DNA of 64,000 nt, taken from contig JANCIK010000006.1 in assembly GCA_028532985.1 (NCBI GenBank), forward strand, positions 1,302,001 to 1,366,000, in the 5' to 3' direction. A model generated the notes under the pieces. It was not told the origin of the DNA. It made no database searches and was given only the letters and a program-made list of their open reading frames with translations. Shown piece by piece: positions 12,149-25,280 of the stretch (position 1 is its first letter; each line of letters begins with the position of its first letter). A program made the translations under genes and the position numbers. The stretch is from Stropharia rugosoannulata. Taxonomy: Eukaryota; Basidiomycota; Agaricomycetes; Agaricales; Strophariaceae.

Positions 12149-14706
12149 CTAGCCTTGAGCTTGAGGAAACAAGAGGGTCCACCACAATGGCGAGAACGGC
12201 AGGGCTTCGTCATTCATCGCATCACCCATTCCACGACTGAACGATGCTTCCAAAACACGGTTTCTCTGGTTCTTCATCTGAGATTTATACGTTGCTAGTG
12301 TTGGTAGAATGTCAGTAATAATATTTTCCACCTGAGCATTGTCTGGAAGAAGTAGAAGACAGCTCCGAACGTGGATGGATGCTGCGTAGAACAAGTAGTC
12401 GAGGTCCGGATATTGTTGAGCCCTTGATTCGTCAGCGAAGAGACGTCTTAAAGTCTCAAACGTGTTCTTAATACATTGCAATGTACTGTTCCGTAAGGTG
12501 TGCCTTCTGAACTCGTGATTCACCTGTTTCCAGAAGTGCCAGATGTATTCGCATATGAACGGATGAGTATGGAAGGTTTGTGTGAATTTAACGGAGCTGA
12601 AGGTGCCGGCGCGTTCCCAGACATTAAAATAGACGTGGATTGTCAACGCCCACTGAGTCGTAAACTCTATGACCAACATACAGTCAGTTCTGGACATTTA
12701 CATGAATAGTCGATCCAACCTTGATCTGGTTCGCCAAATATGTCCAAAACATATAAACGTTCGGCAGAGAATATGACTTCTGTCAGGTTATTTTCCTCTT
12801 TCCAAGCTAAAGCTACGCGTTGAGGTTGACTATACAAAAGGCCAATTAATTTGAAGTAAGCTTCAGCGAAATGCTTGGACATCCTCTTGGAGATTGGTGA
12901 GTTACGCTTATACAGTTTATCTTGTATTCCCAGGAGAATGATGAACTTCCGTTCTTCAGTAAGCATGGCCTTCGAGAAGTCGTTGTCAACTTCGAAAAGA
13001 AGTAAGTCAGATGCTAGTAAACAGTCGGAGTAGCCCCAGAAAGTGGCAAGATAATGGTTCCGGAGGCTCATTCCCAAGATTTGGTCCATTTGCAAAGGGG
13101 AGACTAGAAATTCGATAGGTTGTAATTCACAGTGGTAAATAAGCACAAGTGGCTGTTCCCGGTCCGAGTTTACATTGACGTCCTCGCTTTCTAATTCCTT
13201 TTCCACCCCGATGGTATCGTCGTACAGCCCTCCTAGACCTGTTGACTCGAACCGATATAGATACAGAAATGAGCCTGGTTGACACACACTTTGAAAGTAG
13301 TTATCACGGATAATAAGCCAGCTAACATCAAACTGCAAAGGTTCTTCCCGCCAGATATCTAATATGTATGGCTCCATATATTGGAACCCAACAGAGAGGT
13401 CGTTGTTTGGGCTAGGAAAGCGGAGTGATTCTTTCGCAGATCGAAGATGGTACATCAATAAATCAACTGCACGTCGGCCAACAGCCTTGACGAGTCCAAG
13501 TGGGCGTACAAGTAATTTTGAGTTGATTAGTTGAAAGAATACAAGAGGAGTCCGGACGATAACCCAAGCTAGCGTCGCATAAATAATTGATAGACCCCAA
13601 AAAAGGCGTCTTGATGAAGTGACTAATTGTCGAAATGCATTTGACTGGGGAGATTTGTACGGGCATGGAATTGGTACGTTGTCGTTTGTTTTTATAAACC
13701 AATGCTGTAGATGAAAGCCTTGAAGAGTTGGTATCACAGTTGTCACAACCAGGAATCCAAGGGTTAGACCAATGAATACAGCAACGGGGATGGCCACAGC
13801 AGTACTGATGCTCTGTAGAAATTCCACAATTCCGATAAAGAACAGTACAAGGGCAAGTTGGAGGAGTAAAGGAAGTACAGAGAAAATTTGAGGGACTCGC
13901 CATTTTTCCAGGGCCTCGGAGCGCATGTTGAAAGCAGCGTACTTGCTATGTGATGTGAGTGATTCACGATACGTACGATGCTCTCTCAGCCATTGCAGCG
14001 AAATTATGCCGACTAGCACGGTTGCAAGGCTAAGAACTAAACTGATGAAAAGGTATATATTGATGCGGACTGTTGAAGGCGGGGGCGAGAAAAAACTGAG
14101 AGAGGCAGAGTCAAAGTTTGCACTGCTCCGGTTGGCCATTGGGGTCTCAAGATCAGTCGCAATACGGGACAGAAGTTGAATGACTGTTGCATTCGGGTCA
14201 GGTTGAAGGCCTTTGTAAGTCTCGATAATGAATGCTGTTACGACGGCGGAAAACAGACCGGACTTCATAGAGCAAACATATAAGATCAAAACAGGGCCAA
14301 TTAAGGAGTGTAAAAGGCCTTACAAAGATCAGCAGATTTTGAACTTCTTCCGTCCACGACTCGCACTGCGCCTTGTCTTTCTTCAATGAAGGTGTCAAGA
14401 GTGTTTGCCAGGGATCACTGGTATCAGACTCGGGCAGTGGAAATCTGGATGGTTCCCCACATATCCACACCTTATTTATTGCGCCAGAGCGTAAGCTTCC
14501 AATGGATTGTTTATAACTCATTAATTCACCTCGTCGATAGGACTGCGTGCCTGCTCAGCACTGTCTGAACTCTCATCGTTATTTGTTGGAGGGTCCGACC
14601 TGCCAGGTAAATGCTAGCGGGCCAGCTTTTCTTATGTGATTCACGGGTACTAACTTGAATGTGAGCGTACCTGTATATTATCATGGAGCTGTGTATTCGG
14701 GTCCAT
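12149..14706 (-). CDS. DUF6535 membrane protein
   Basis: Five exons (14671..14706, 14530..14613, 14324..14470, 12720..14262, 12149..12666) give 775 residues. The region DPWQTLL..W.EEVQNLLIF-S-GLFSAVVTAFIIETY is the hallmark start of DUF6535, a family greatly expanded in Agaricomycetes with no known role. Four membrane segments follow: LFSAVVTAFII, IYLFISLVLSLATVLVGII, LPLLLQLALVLFFIGIVEFL and VAIPVAVFIGLTLGFLVVTT. The large C-terminal soluble part has no domain I can name. Exons 1-2 encode a short acidic leader. The last intron (12667..12719, 53 bp) uses a weak GTTGGA donor but keeps frame and has a CTGAC branch-point-like sequence. The gene is divergent from COX23. Confidence 0.85.
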
Positions 14707-14926
14707 TGCCCAGTGGGAGGAATAATGGGAAGAGGTTAAGGTGTAGAAGCATTCACATCGGCAGATGCCGATCCGGCAAAACGCGCCCCGCCCTTTCCGC
14801 TGGCCGCTGTTGTGTTTCTTCCGGTATTCCCTTCTCCTACCTACTCCGCCACGCCTGCGGTCAACCGTTAGAGTGCTTACGGCTCTCCAAGTAGTCATAA
14901 TCTAATAAGAAACATCACCGTGTCCG
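14707..14926. promoter_or_regulatory. Divergent promoter, DUF6535 gene / COX23
   Basis: Only 220 bp separate the two divergent start codons, so both genes must share or abut promoter elements here. No clear TATA motif is visible. Confidence 0.55.
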
Positions 14927-15386
14927 ATGGCGAAGGAGGACGCGAAGGAGGACGGGGTGGCTACGCCAGAGGCTAACACGAAACCATTGAACTATCGCGA
15001 ACAGTTTTCCGTGCGTGCGTGCGTCATTAAATATACTCCAAGCCATACGATTTCTTCATTTTACAGGGCCGCCATGTGAGCTCCAAATTCATAGAGTGCG
15101 CCTTACCTTACCTTTCCATTCCTCGCCGACCACATCCGATTGACGCGGTTGCCTAGTCCATGCGCAGACGCGAATAAAGCGTCGATGGACTGCCTCAATC
15201 GGAATGATTACGACAGGGATGCGTGTCTCGAATACTTCCAAGCATACAGGGAGTGCAAAAACGCCTGGGTGAGTTTCCTGGCGCCTGTGCATTCGTTTCA
15301 ACTTTCTTCGCCGTCTTGCTCAACTGGCTGGGCTTCAGATCAAACAAAGGAAGGACGACAGACGCGCTGGGCGACCAACTACATGA
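14927..15386 (+). CDS. COX23: Cytochrome c oxidase assembly factor, twin CX9C
   Basis: Four exons (14927..15010, 15067..15095, 15157..15268, 15339..15386) with introns of 56, 61 and 70 bp encode 90 residues. The CHCH fold is clear: a first C-x9-C ([11 protein letters not shown]) and a second C-x9-C ([11 protein letters not shown]), preceded by LNYREQF and [12 protein letters not shown] and followed by a basic tail ending [11 protein letters not shown]. Family members are imported into the mitochondrial intermembrane space by the Mia40 disulfide relay and support copper-dependent assembly of cytochrome c oxidase. CHCHD7 is the animal counterpart. The 29-bp second exon would be missed by simple gene calling. 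It converges on the amidase gene 130 bp downstream. Confidence 0.93.
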
Positions 15387-15515
15387 TACCCATATCTGCA
15401 TACTAACCCCGGACATGCGAAATCCATATATATTCTCGCACAAACCTTGTATAAGTATTTTACATTACTTACATGGGTATATGTACGACAACACCTTGAA
15501 CAACACGCGGCTGCT

Positions 15516-18097
15516 CTAGTGCGTCTTGCTCATATATGCTTCCCAGGATCCTGGCCCAAAGCCACGCTCCTTGCCCAATGCCTCATCGACGATCTTCATC
15601 ATCGCGATTACCTTCTCGTCCTCCCAGGTCTTCCCGACCACTTGTATATTCACAGGCATACCTTTGGTGACCTCAGGATTGTATAAAGGCTCCTTGCCTC
15701 TGTAAATTCCGTCCTCCAGTACGCGCGACCCGAGTCCGGGGCCGTTCACCCACTCTTCTGTGAGTTGGTCTTGTGATGGATCAACACGAGTAACGGGAAG
15801 AGATCCAGCGGGCAGGTTCAGCATGTTATACAGGACGGTTGCCACAGCCAACGGCGAGAATTTGTCGCATCCTCTGTAACAGGAGTAAGATATATGCAAC
15901 GTCTTCGATTCATAAGTGCTCTCACCCGTGTGGCAGTTGAGGAAGGGCTTGAACCGGTGCAATTATTCCATCAAGACATTGTTTCGACCAAGCCTAAAGG
16001 TGCAATCAACATTCACCAAAAAAACTGCATGCAATCGTGCGTATACCACATACCTCCTCGTTGAACTTATTTCTGTATACATTCTTCGCATTGACTAATT
16101 TATAGTACTCAGTCACGCTTTTCTCCCTTGAGACGCGAGCTACAGTCGCAAATAGCCTATCCCCTGCGAACTTCTCAACGATCCAAGCCCCGAGGTTGCG
16201 TATGAATGCTAGAAGATTAATGAGCACGTCACGTATCTATTCATGGACTATTTCTCACTGACCTGGAACACTTGGACCCAAAGTCACTAAGAACAATGCA
16301 CTTTCCTGTTTCGATATTGAGTCTGTTTCCGAGATACTGAGGAGCATAAACTACCTTCTTGTCAGGGCCTAAATGGCTCAACATCGTTTTGTAACCATCG
16401 GCAGACGATATGCCTACGAATGTACCGAAGATGTCACCAACTGTTGCATAAAATATTAGTCTCAGAGTTATTAACAAAGAGTCAGTTTCCGAACTTACTT
16501 TCAGGTACCTCAAATTCCACACATTCGTGACCGGCCTTGCGAAGAGCCTCGACAGTCTCAAGGACCGCGCGCTTACATGCAGGAGAGGCCTTAACGAAAC
16601 CATCTGATAATGCGCATATAAATGAGCTCGACTCCCACAGCCAATAGGAAGCAATGTGACCTGATGTATAATACCCAAATTTAAGCGTTTTGGGTAGAGA
16701 GAGTTCGCGATAAGGTATCGGGGCGACTAGAGTGTCTGTGCTTGGCTTGCCAAAGATAGCCCGCGAAAGAAGCTCAATGTCATCCATCGAGCTACACAGT
16801 GTATATATGCGTCAGAATTATCACAGAGACCGGCCAATAAACGTCAGCGCACCGCGTCATGGGTCCAGCGGTGGCAACGACACCCTCCGAGCCAGGAACA
16901 GGACCTGTGATTCCCAGTGAATACCTTACAACAATCAATAATCATAACATATGCAACACACCTAAAGCGCCGAAGTACGACACCCGCCCGCTGGCGGGCT
17001 TCAACGAGTAGATGCCGCAGTACGCTGCGGGGATGCGCAGGCTGCCGCCGATGTCGGTGCCGATGCCTGCGGCGGCACCGTCCATCGCGAGTAGCGCGGC
17101 CTCGCCGCCGGAGCTGCCGCCACAGGTGTATGCGTCGTTCCACGGGTTCGTCGTGCGGCCCCAGACGGGGTTCGCGCATTCGAACGCGAACATGGTCTGC
17201 GGGATGTTCGTCTTAGCGAAAATGACCGCGCCGGCGTCGAGCAGGTGGTTGACGAGCTATGGGGCCGTCACATACATCAGGCACGGAGCGGCAAACTTTA
17301 CTAGGGAGACACGTACATCTGCGTTCTTTTGCGCAGGCTTGTTGGTCCATTGAGAAAAGCCCACGGAGGAATCGAAGCCCTCGACGTTGACTATATAAGG
17401 GATTGTCAGGGATATCCTCAACGCCCAAGGAATTGGCGCCCACATTGATCCTTGATGCTCATCTGGTACGATAGAGCAATGAAGTGCCATAAGCCCACAA
17501 AGCTCACAAGCTACCAGGAAACAAGAACTCACAGGAACCCCATGCAACGGGCCCTTCAGCTTCTTCGTGGCCTGGAATTCCGCGTCTAAATTAGCAGCCC
17601 GCTTGCGCGCAGGCGTAAACATGACTGACCATCGCACACACACCGTCATGCCCCATAAGCACACACCCAAAGATATTCAAGAAAATCAGGCGCACCTTCC
17701 GTTAAGCAGTTCGTCTTCGCATGTGCGAACGCCGCGCGCGCAATGTACGCCTCCAGCACCTCTGTCGCGGTCCATTCCCCACTCCCGATACGCGACACTA
17801 TCTCGGAGGCTACGCAAAATGAAAAGGTGGGGTTCGAAAGTTAACATTAGCTTCGAGTCATTGGATTCGTACTGAGCCAGGCATAGCTGTGGTAAGACGT
17901 TAGGGTGATCAGGGGTGTGCACCGCGCCCCAATCCCGAACGCTCACTTCCACGCTCCTGCATCGCTCACGCACCTGTAGCCTTGAGATAGACTGCTTGGG
18001 TCGTGGACACGTTTTCTGGGGCGTCTTCAAGGGCCTTGCTCCGCTCTGCCCGCTTCTGCGCGACGACAGCCTCGTTGGATCCTGAGAACGGCCACAT
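15516..18097 (-). CDS. Amidase signature enzyme, FAAH-like
   Basis: Fourteen exons add up in phase to 572 residues: 17974..18097, 17696..17809, 17533..17624, 17444..17462, 17317..17390, 16962..17256, 16853..16904, 16661..16791, 16499..16603, 16355..16440, 16263..16305, 16054..16208, 15926..15993 and 15516..15876. The catalytic Ser-cisSer-Lys set is visible: Lys in GVP-MSIKDQF, the cis-Ser in GGSSGGE and the nucleophile in TDIGGSLRIPA. The closest kind is the fungal fatty-acid-amide-hydrolase-like group, which hydrolyses acyl amides. The exact substrate is not readable. The catalytic Lys is encoded in a 19-bp microexon. Intron 1 is long (164 bp). The start MWPFSG has a short hydrophobic beginning but no strong signal peptide. 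Confidence 0.92.
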
Positions 18098-18559
18098 ACT
18101 AGTTTGTAATACGGTAGGGCCGGTAAGAAGGGCGAGGTCGAGTCAAGGTGATAGAGGAAGGGATTAATCAGCTTTAGTGGGCCAGAGACGGTGTGTGTGA
18201 GAGATGGACCAGATGAACTGTAAACGCACACATATAAGGGCGCTGATTGACTGCAAGATTGCCGGTCACGGCATAAGGTCCTATGAATGCTGGGGGTGGA
18301 CGCCGACAAAGTTAGCATACATATGTCACTTGAGTCTTGAATATCGTAGCATTTAATCACCAGGAACGCAGCCACCGGAAATCGGCCTAACAGAAGGAAG
18401 AACGCGAGAGATAGCGCACGATTTTACAAGTAGTCGCATAAAGATATCAAATCATACCCATACATCCATACTTAAAAGGTTACGAGGATTTACCAGCACA
18501 ATTCACTAACAAACAACAATGAAACAACACTTCAGAACTCTCCAGCGTGTGTCCTACGT
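18098..18559. other. Intergenic, U2AF 3' end to amidase start
   Basis: 462 bp on the upstream side of the amidase gene, which is downstream of the U2AF gene on the same strand. It should hold the U2AF terminator and the amidase promoter. The open frame crossing it is a shadow of the amidase exons. Confidence 0.5.
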
Positions 18560-20730
<2,171 letters not shown>

Positions 20731-20880
20731 GCCCGTCGTCGATGTTCCCGTCGTCGATGCAAGTTTGAAAGAAGGAAGCAGGCCAACCGACGAACTCTAC
20801 CCAGTTCAAACTCCGCCTACCTGCGAGCCGTCCGTTCGCGTCTTGTAGCCGGTCTCACTCCTCTTTCTCTCCCAGCCACC
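20731..20880. promoter_or_regulatory. Divergent promoter, U2AF2 / FIS1
   Basis: 150 bp between the divergent start codons of U2AF2 and FIS1, so a shared bidirectional promoter is very likely. The sequence is GC-rich, with tandem CGTCGTCGATG-like stretches and no TATA box, as is common for housekeeping genes. Confidence 0.6.
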
Positions 20881-21585
20881 ATGCCCACCGAGCTCCCATA
20901 CGCCGCCGACGCAGAGATGTCCCTGGACTACGACGAGCTCGAGGTCCGTTTCCCCTTGCACAACCCACTCAGCTCACGATTTGACCGCATACACCCAGGT
21001 CCTGCGGCTCCAATACCAGAAGGAACTCCAGCAGGAGCACGTTACCACCCAGACAAAGTTCAACTACGCGTGGGGTCTCATTAAGAGCCCCAGGCACGAG
21101 CACCAGGTCGAGGGCGTCCGCCTTCTGCAAGGTGTGTTTCGTCTACTCCATACGCTGCCCCCATGCTCAGTGCTTTCACCCGTCAGATCTGTACCGCGCC
21201 GAGCCCGCACGGCGCAGAGAGTGCCTGTACTACCTCGCACTCGGCTACTTCAAAATGGGCAATTTCGAGGAGGCGAGGCGATTCAACGGTGCGCCCCTTC
21301 CATATGCGGCCAGCCTCAGATCAGATACTGACCACGACGTCATCTAATCCGTCCAGCCCTCCTCCTCGAAAAGGAGCCCTCAAACTTGCAAGCGCAGTCC
21401 CTTGCACAGCTCATCGACAAGGGCGCCGCCCGCGGTATGTATAATATTGACCCTAGATGTGTAGCCCCGCTTAATGACGTTTGTCGCGGCGTTTAGATGG
21501 ATACATCGGCATGGCGCTTGTCGGGGGCGCTGCCGCCGTCGGGACCCTCCTCTTAGCAGGCCTCATACGGCGAGCGCGCAAATAA
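20881..21585 (+). CDS. FIS1: Mitochondrial fission protein Fis1
   Basis: Five exons (20881..20943, 20999..21131, 21187..21288, 21357..21434, 21497..21585) with introns of 55, 55, 68 and 62 bp encode 154 residues, the usual Fis1 length. The TPR-like helical bundle is recognisable: [44 protein letters not shown] and [15 protein letters not shown]. It is followed by a C-terminal tail anchor ([21 protein letters not shown]) with basic residues after it. Fis1 sits in the outer membranes of mitochondria and peroxisomes and acts as an adaptor for the dynamin-type fission machinery. The start codon is the first ATG after the divergent promoter. Confidence 0.95.
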
Positions 21586-22377
21586 ACTCTATCTGCGTCT
21601 TACAGCGCTAATATGTCATTCAACCTCACTTTCCCCACTTCATCTCGCCCATCCACCCAATGTCTAATCCAAATCTTAACATTTACTGTACATCTTCAAA
21701 CGAAACGACACCCAACGCCATCCCCTGGTCCACCCATCTATCCTACGAACCGACCCCTCCATACACTTATGCTCTAATGTATGATTTGACAACAGGCCAG
21801 CGTGAACTTCGACATGAATCTACCTGGTCTGCATATATGACTATACCGACCTCTCGGACATCCACGGAACTCTATATCTTGTCTGTTATACAATCACCAC
21901 TTAGTCTCATTAGCCATGCTTATCTTATCGGTTAGTAAATAAGAGAAATACAATGATTGATCCATCATCCACGAGTCTCATTCTCCTTCACCTCCTGTAC
22001 TAAAGTGCTGATTGCCATATCCTTGAAGGACTCTCAGCTGGTTAACATTTATGTAATTATCATCTGATTACACTTGGCGATTATAAAGAACATGTCTTCC
22101 GGTTTTGTGTTCTATGTACAATGCGAAGTTGCTCTGTGCCTGAGTGCCGTCATTCTAAATGCTAACGCTGTTCTTTTACAGAAGCTGAAAGCTCCAACCT
22201 TAACGTTGATATTAGCTCTCGGAAGGCTTGAGTGACCCGAAGGGTGGCTACCTTTACTCGTCGAGTCTCGAAATGATGTCAGTTCCCAATGGCCTTGCTT
22301 GAAAAGTAAGGTTCCCCGAGGTGGGAATTCACCATATATAGTAGTTTCGTCGTCAGTTTACTCTCGTGCAAATGTTT

Positions 22378-22562
22378 CGTCTGTGATCTTAGAAGCAAAC
22401 ACTGCCAAATATGATCTTATACGGACAACCTCGTTTCTCTGACCATCCGTCTGTGATCTTAGAATCAAACACTGCCAAATACGATCTTATACGGACAACC
22501 TCGTTTCTCTCGCCATCGTCTGTGATCTTGGAATCAAACATCGCCAAATATTATCTATACGG
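22378..22562. repeat. Tandem repeat, ~70-bp unit, 2.6 copies
   Basis: Copies begin with CGTCTGTGATCTT at 22378, 22448 and 22517, giving units of 70 and 69 bp and a final partial copy of about 46 bp. Copies 1 and 2 differ by only a few substitutions. The third is more diverged and ends at a shortened TATACGG. No open frame spans it. Confidence 0.9.
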
Positions 22563-23423
22563 AGAGCATATGTACTAAGTAGTGCATCCCTTCTAAATCA
22601 TCTATCTATATAAATCATCTAAATACTCTGCTTGGCTGTGCGGCGTGCCTACTACTCTCCCGCATCGTTGGTCGTTACATCGTCTTAGTATTTGTTACTC
22701 AAGCCTATTACTTAAGCAGACTAGCAAGGCCTAATCGCCGGAGGCGATACCTAGTATGGAAACAGACAAACTAAATTTAGTTAATGCGAGATTTCTTGTG
22801 GGCAACCAAGTGATCGGGCTCTGGACTCGATATGTAGTGCTCGGAAGTACTATTCAGTGCAAAGTACATAGGAAAGATAATTAAGTTCAAGTTTGTTCCG
22901 CCTATTCTAGTAGATTCTGAGGCCCTTTATCGATGTTAATTTAAATGCCCAGCTCCAAGTTGTCTCTTTTCTTGACTTTCCCCCTCCCAGGCCATCCTCT
23001 ACAGCATACCATAAAAATCAAAGTCGACTAGCCCTTGACTAGCCCCAGCATAAATCCGAGTAAAAAAGATAGTAGCTCCTCCAGTAAGTGGTATCTTACG
23101 CTATTAGCAGTCTTCACACCACTTAATATTTGAATTCCAATGGCCTCTGATACTAGAGTAAGTACATTCTATCGTTGGTCTATCAACTGCAAACTTTGTC
23201 GGTCTATCGAGTACTTGAACCTCATAGCACATCTCACCTACGGCTTGGCTACGGCCCGTCGGACGGAGACTCACGTGATTTACGCGTCTTTGGCACGTGC
23301 GTGATATTCTGGTTCCGGACTTGACGGGGCAGGGCATGAGGCAAGGTTGGCTCCGTTCCCGTTCTCTTCACTGGCAGGCTGCGCACGACCTGGCCTGGCA
23401 CCGACTTAGCTTCGTCGACGGCG

Positions 23424-23431
23424 TATAAATA
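23424..23431 (+). promoter_or_regulatory. TATA box candidate for the M50B-like gene
   Basis: TATAAATA lies 14 bp before the first in-frame ATG (23445) and 65 bp before the second (23496). If it is the functional TATA box, transcription would start near or past the first ATG and translation might begin at Met18. Confidence 0.45.
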
Positions 23432-23444
23432 AGTGCTAGCAGCC

Positions 23445-24898
23445 ATGGCGGAGCCCACACTGCCGCTTCCCCCCGTCGCTTCACCCATATCCACCATGGT
23501 TTCGCTAGGAAATGTCAGCCGATTGCAGCCTTCGAGTGACCAGGTATGTCTTGTCTTCCTTCTTAATGGCGGCATCGCTTCAGGTCTCTTGGCTCCCTAT
23601 TTCTGCTCACTCTTTGCGCCATATAGGTCGTCGTCTTATACGTCGTACGCCCATTCCCCGTCCAGTGACCCCTAGCTATATGCGTGCTGATGTTATCTAT
23701 CTATCCCTGACAACGTGGTGTCCGCCAGATGGTCGCGATGGCCGTGATCATCTTTGGCTTTTGGAACGTGCCCGTCGTGCGCAATCTCATCAACCCGCTC
23801 AAGCTCTTCGCGATTGGCTGGCACGAGCTGTGTCACATATGTGCTGTCTGTACGCGCGCGCGTCGCGTGTCTTCCTCTCCAATCCTTGAGTTATGCTTAT
23901 TCTTCGTCCGTCTCCAGGCTATCCTGACGGGCGGACGCATTCTCAAGATCACGATCGACCCGCACGTGGGCGGCGCAACAATCGTGGAGGGCGGTAGTGC
24001 CTGGTTCACGCTCTCTGCGGGATACGTCGGGTCGACATTACTGGGCGGCACGTTCATACTTGCGGGCTGGGACACTCTCGTTGCGAAGATCATGAGCTTC
24101 GTGCTAGGCGTCGGCCTCGTCCTGCCGCTTGTCCTTGTCCGTGACAAACTGTACGTTGACGGCACCTTGCTTGGCGTGATGCCCTGGTGCTGACGGCCTG
24201 CGTTAGAACGATACTACTGACATTCTGCTATGAGGCGCTGCTTATTGGCTTCTGGTTCGTTGATCATGCGTATGCCCACCCCATTTGTCCATTTCACTGT
24301 CCCGCTAACAAATCTGCAGACAAGCACTGCGGTGGTACTGCCTCTTCGTGGGCGTGATGAAGTACGACTTTCTTCTTTTCCATTGCCTAATGCAGTCTCT
24401 GACGCCCCCGAAGCATTCTCTTTGTGATATGTGCGTTTCGGCTTGTACACCGAAGAAGTCATATCTATTGTCGAATCAATTCAATTGACACTTTCATATC
24501 TCATATCAGGGGACGTTGCCGATGACAGATTCTTTCACAAGACCAACGACTCGGACGCCACTCAGTTCTCGATTCTTTACCCAGGCATTAGTGCTCATGG
24601 TACGTGTGACGCGGGTAGTGCTTGCACCAGCAATTGGCTGATACGAGCGTATTTGCAGTGTGGGCTGCGTTCTGGATAACCTTCCAGTTGGGGGCGCTGG
24701 CGGGGTTCTCAATACTGGGGATCTTCGCATTCAAGGTAAGTTTAGATTATATTGGTAGCGCATATATTCATCAATTTGCCACCTACTATATAGCTGACGA
24801 CCGAGCAAATGAATAACCAAGCAGGTGCGTCAGCGCGTACTTGTATGTAGTAATGTCCCTCTGACTTCGTCTCTATAGCATCTTTTCTCCCCACATAA
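23445..24898 (+). CDS. Peptidase M50B-like membrane protein
   Basis: Eleven exons (23445..23543, 23627..23644, 23729..23845, 23918..24150, 24207..24269, 24320..24361, 24414..24430, 24510..24599, 24659..24735, 24794..24824, 24879..24898) total 268 residues in phase. The HExxH zinc motif is present in GWHELCHICA, followed by the family's LTGG (AILTGGRILKITIDP) and GGATIVEGG. Several hydrophobic helices follow, and the protein ends in the characteristic FLPT. Eukaryotic M50B-like proteins are multi-pass membrane proteins related to site-2 proteases. Their substrates are unknown. Exons of 18, 17 and 20 bp are unusually small, and intron 3 has a weak GTCTGT donor. The start may be Met1 or Met18. 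Confidence 0.9.
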
Positions 24899-25280
24899 AA
24901 TGGTGCAACATGGACACTGCCTGTTTGCTAATGTAGCAAAACCCTGCTTGAACGATTATGATTGCTAATTGGGAATATTTTGCTGGCACGATATACCAAC
25001 TCGTTACCCTATAGAGCACAACCACAAGCATAGTTATGATTTCATATGGCCCATACCCCCAATGTCCCCCATCTGGCTGCGACCTGCCACCATCATGACT
25101 ATTACTATTTATCACCTGTTCTCACACCCCTTTTTTATTCCTAGCTCCATGATTGTAATTGTACTTACATTCACATTGTCTGTTTCTGTTTACGGTTAAA
25201 GAAGCACTTCCAGTTGTGGTACATCCCATGCAGTGCTACTACGGGAAGCACAATTATGTTTTAAAAAGTGAAAGAGGAGG
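24899..25280. other. Convergent intergenic region
   Basis: 382 bp between the 3' ends of the M50B-like gene and the FunK1 kinase. It probably contains both transcription ends. No gene seen. Confidence 0.5.

Larger units (their letters stand above)
21586..23444. other. Long intergenic stretch with a minisatellite
   Basis: 1.86 kb between FIS1 and the M50B-like gene. No credible coding exon: the longest frame (21660..21935) is low-complexity and lacks motifs. It holds a roughly 70-bp tandem repeat, listed separately. The last ~200 bp should include the promoter of the M50B-like gene. Confidence 0.5.

Noticed and set aside
22140..22320. Possible C/D-box snoRNA (ATGATGTC with a CTGA-like end)
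   Set aside because: The C box is imperfect, no terminal stem is evident, and no guide match could be tested.
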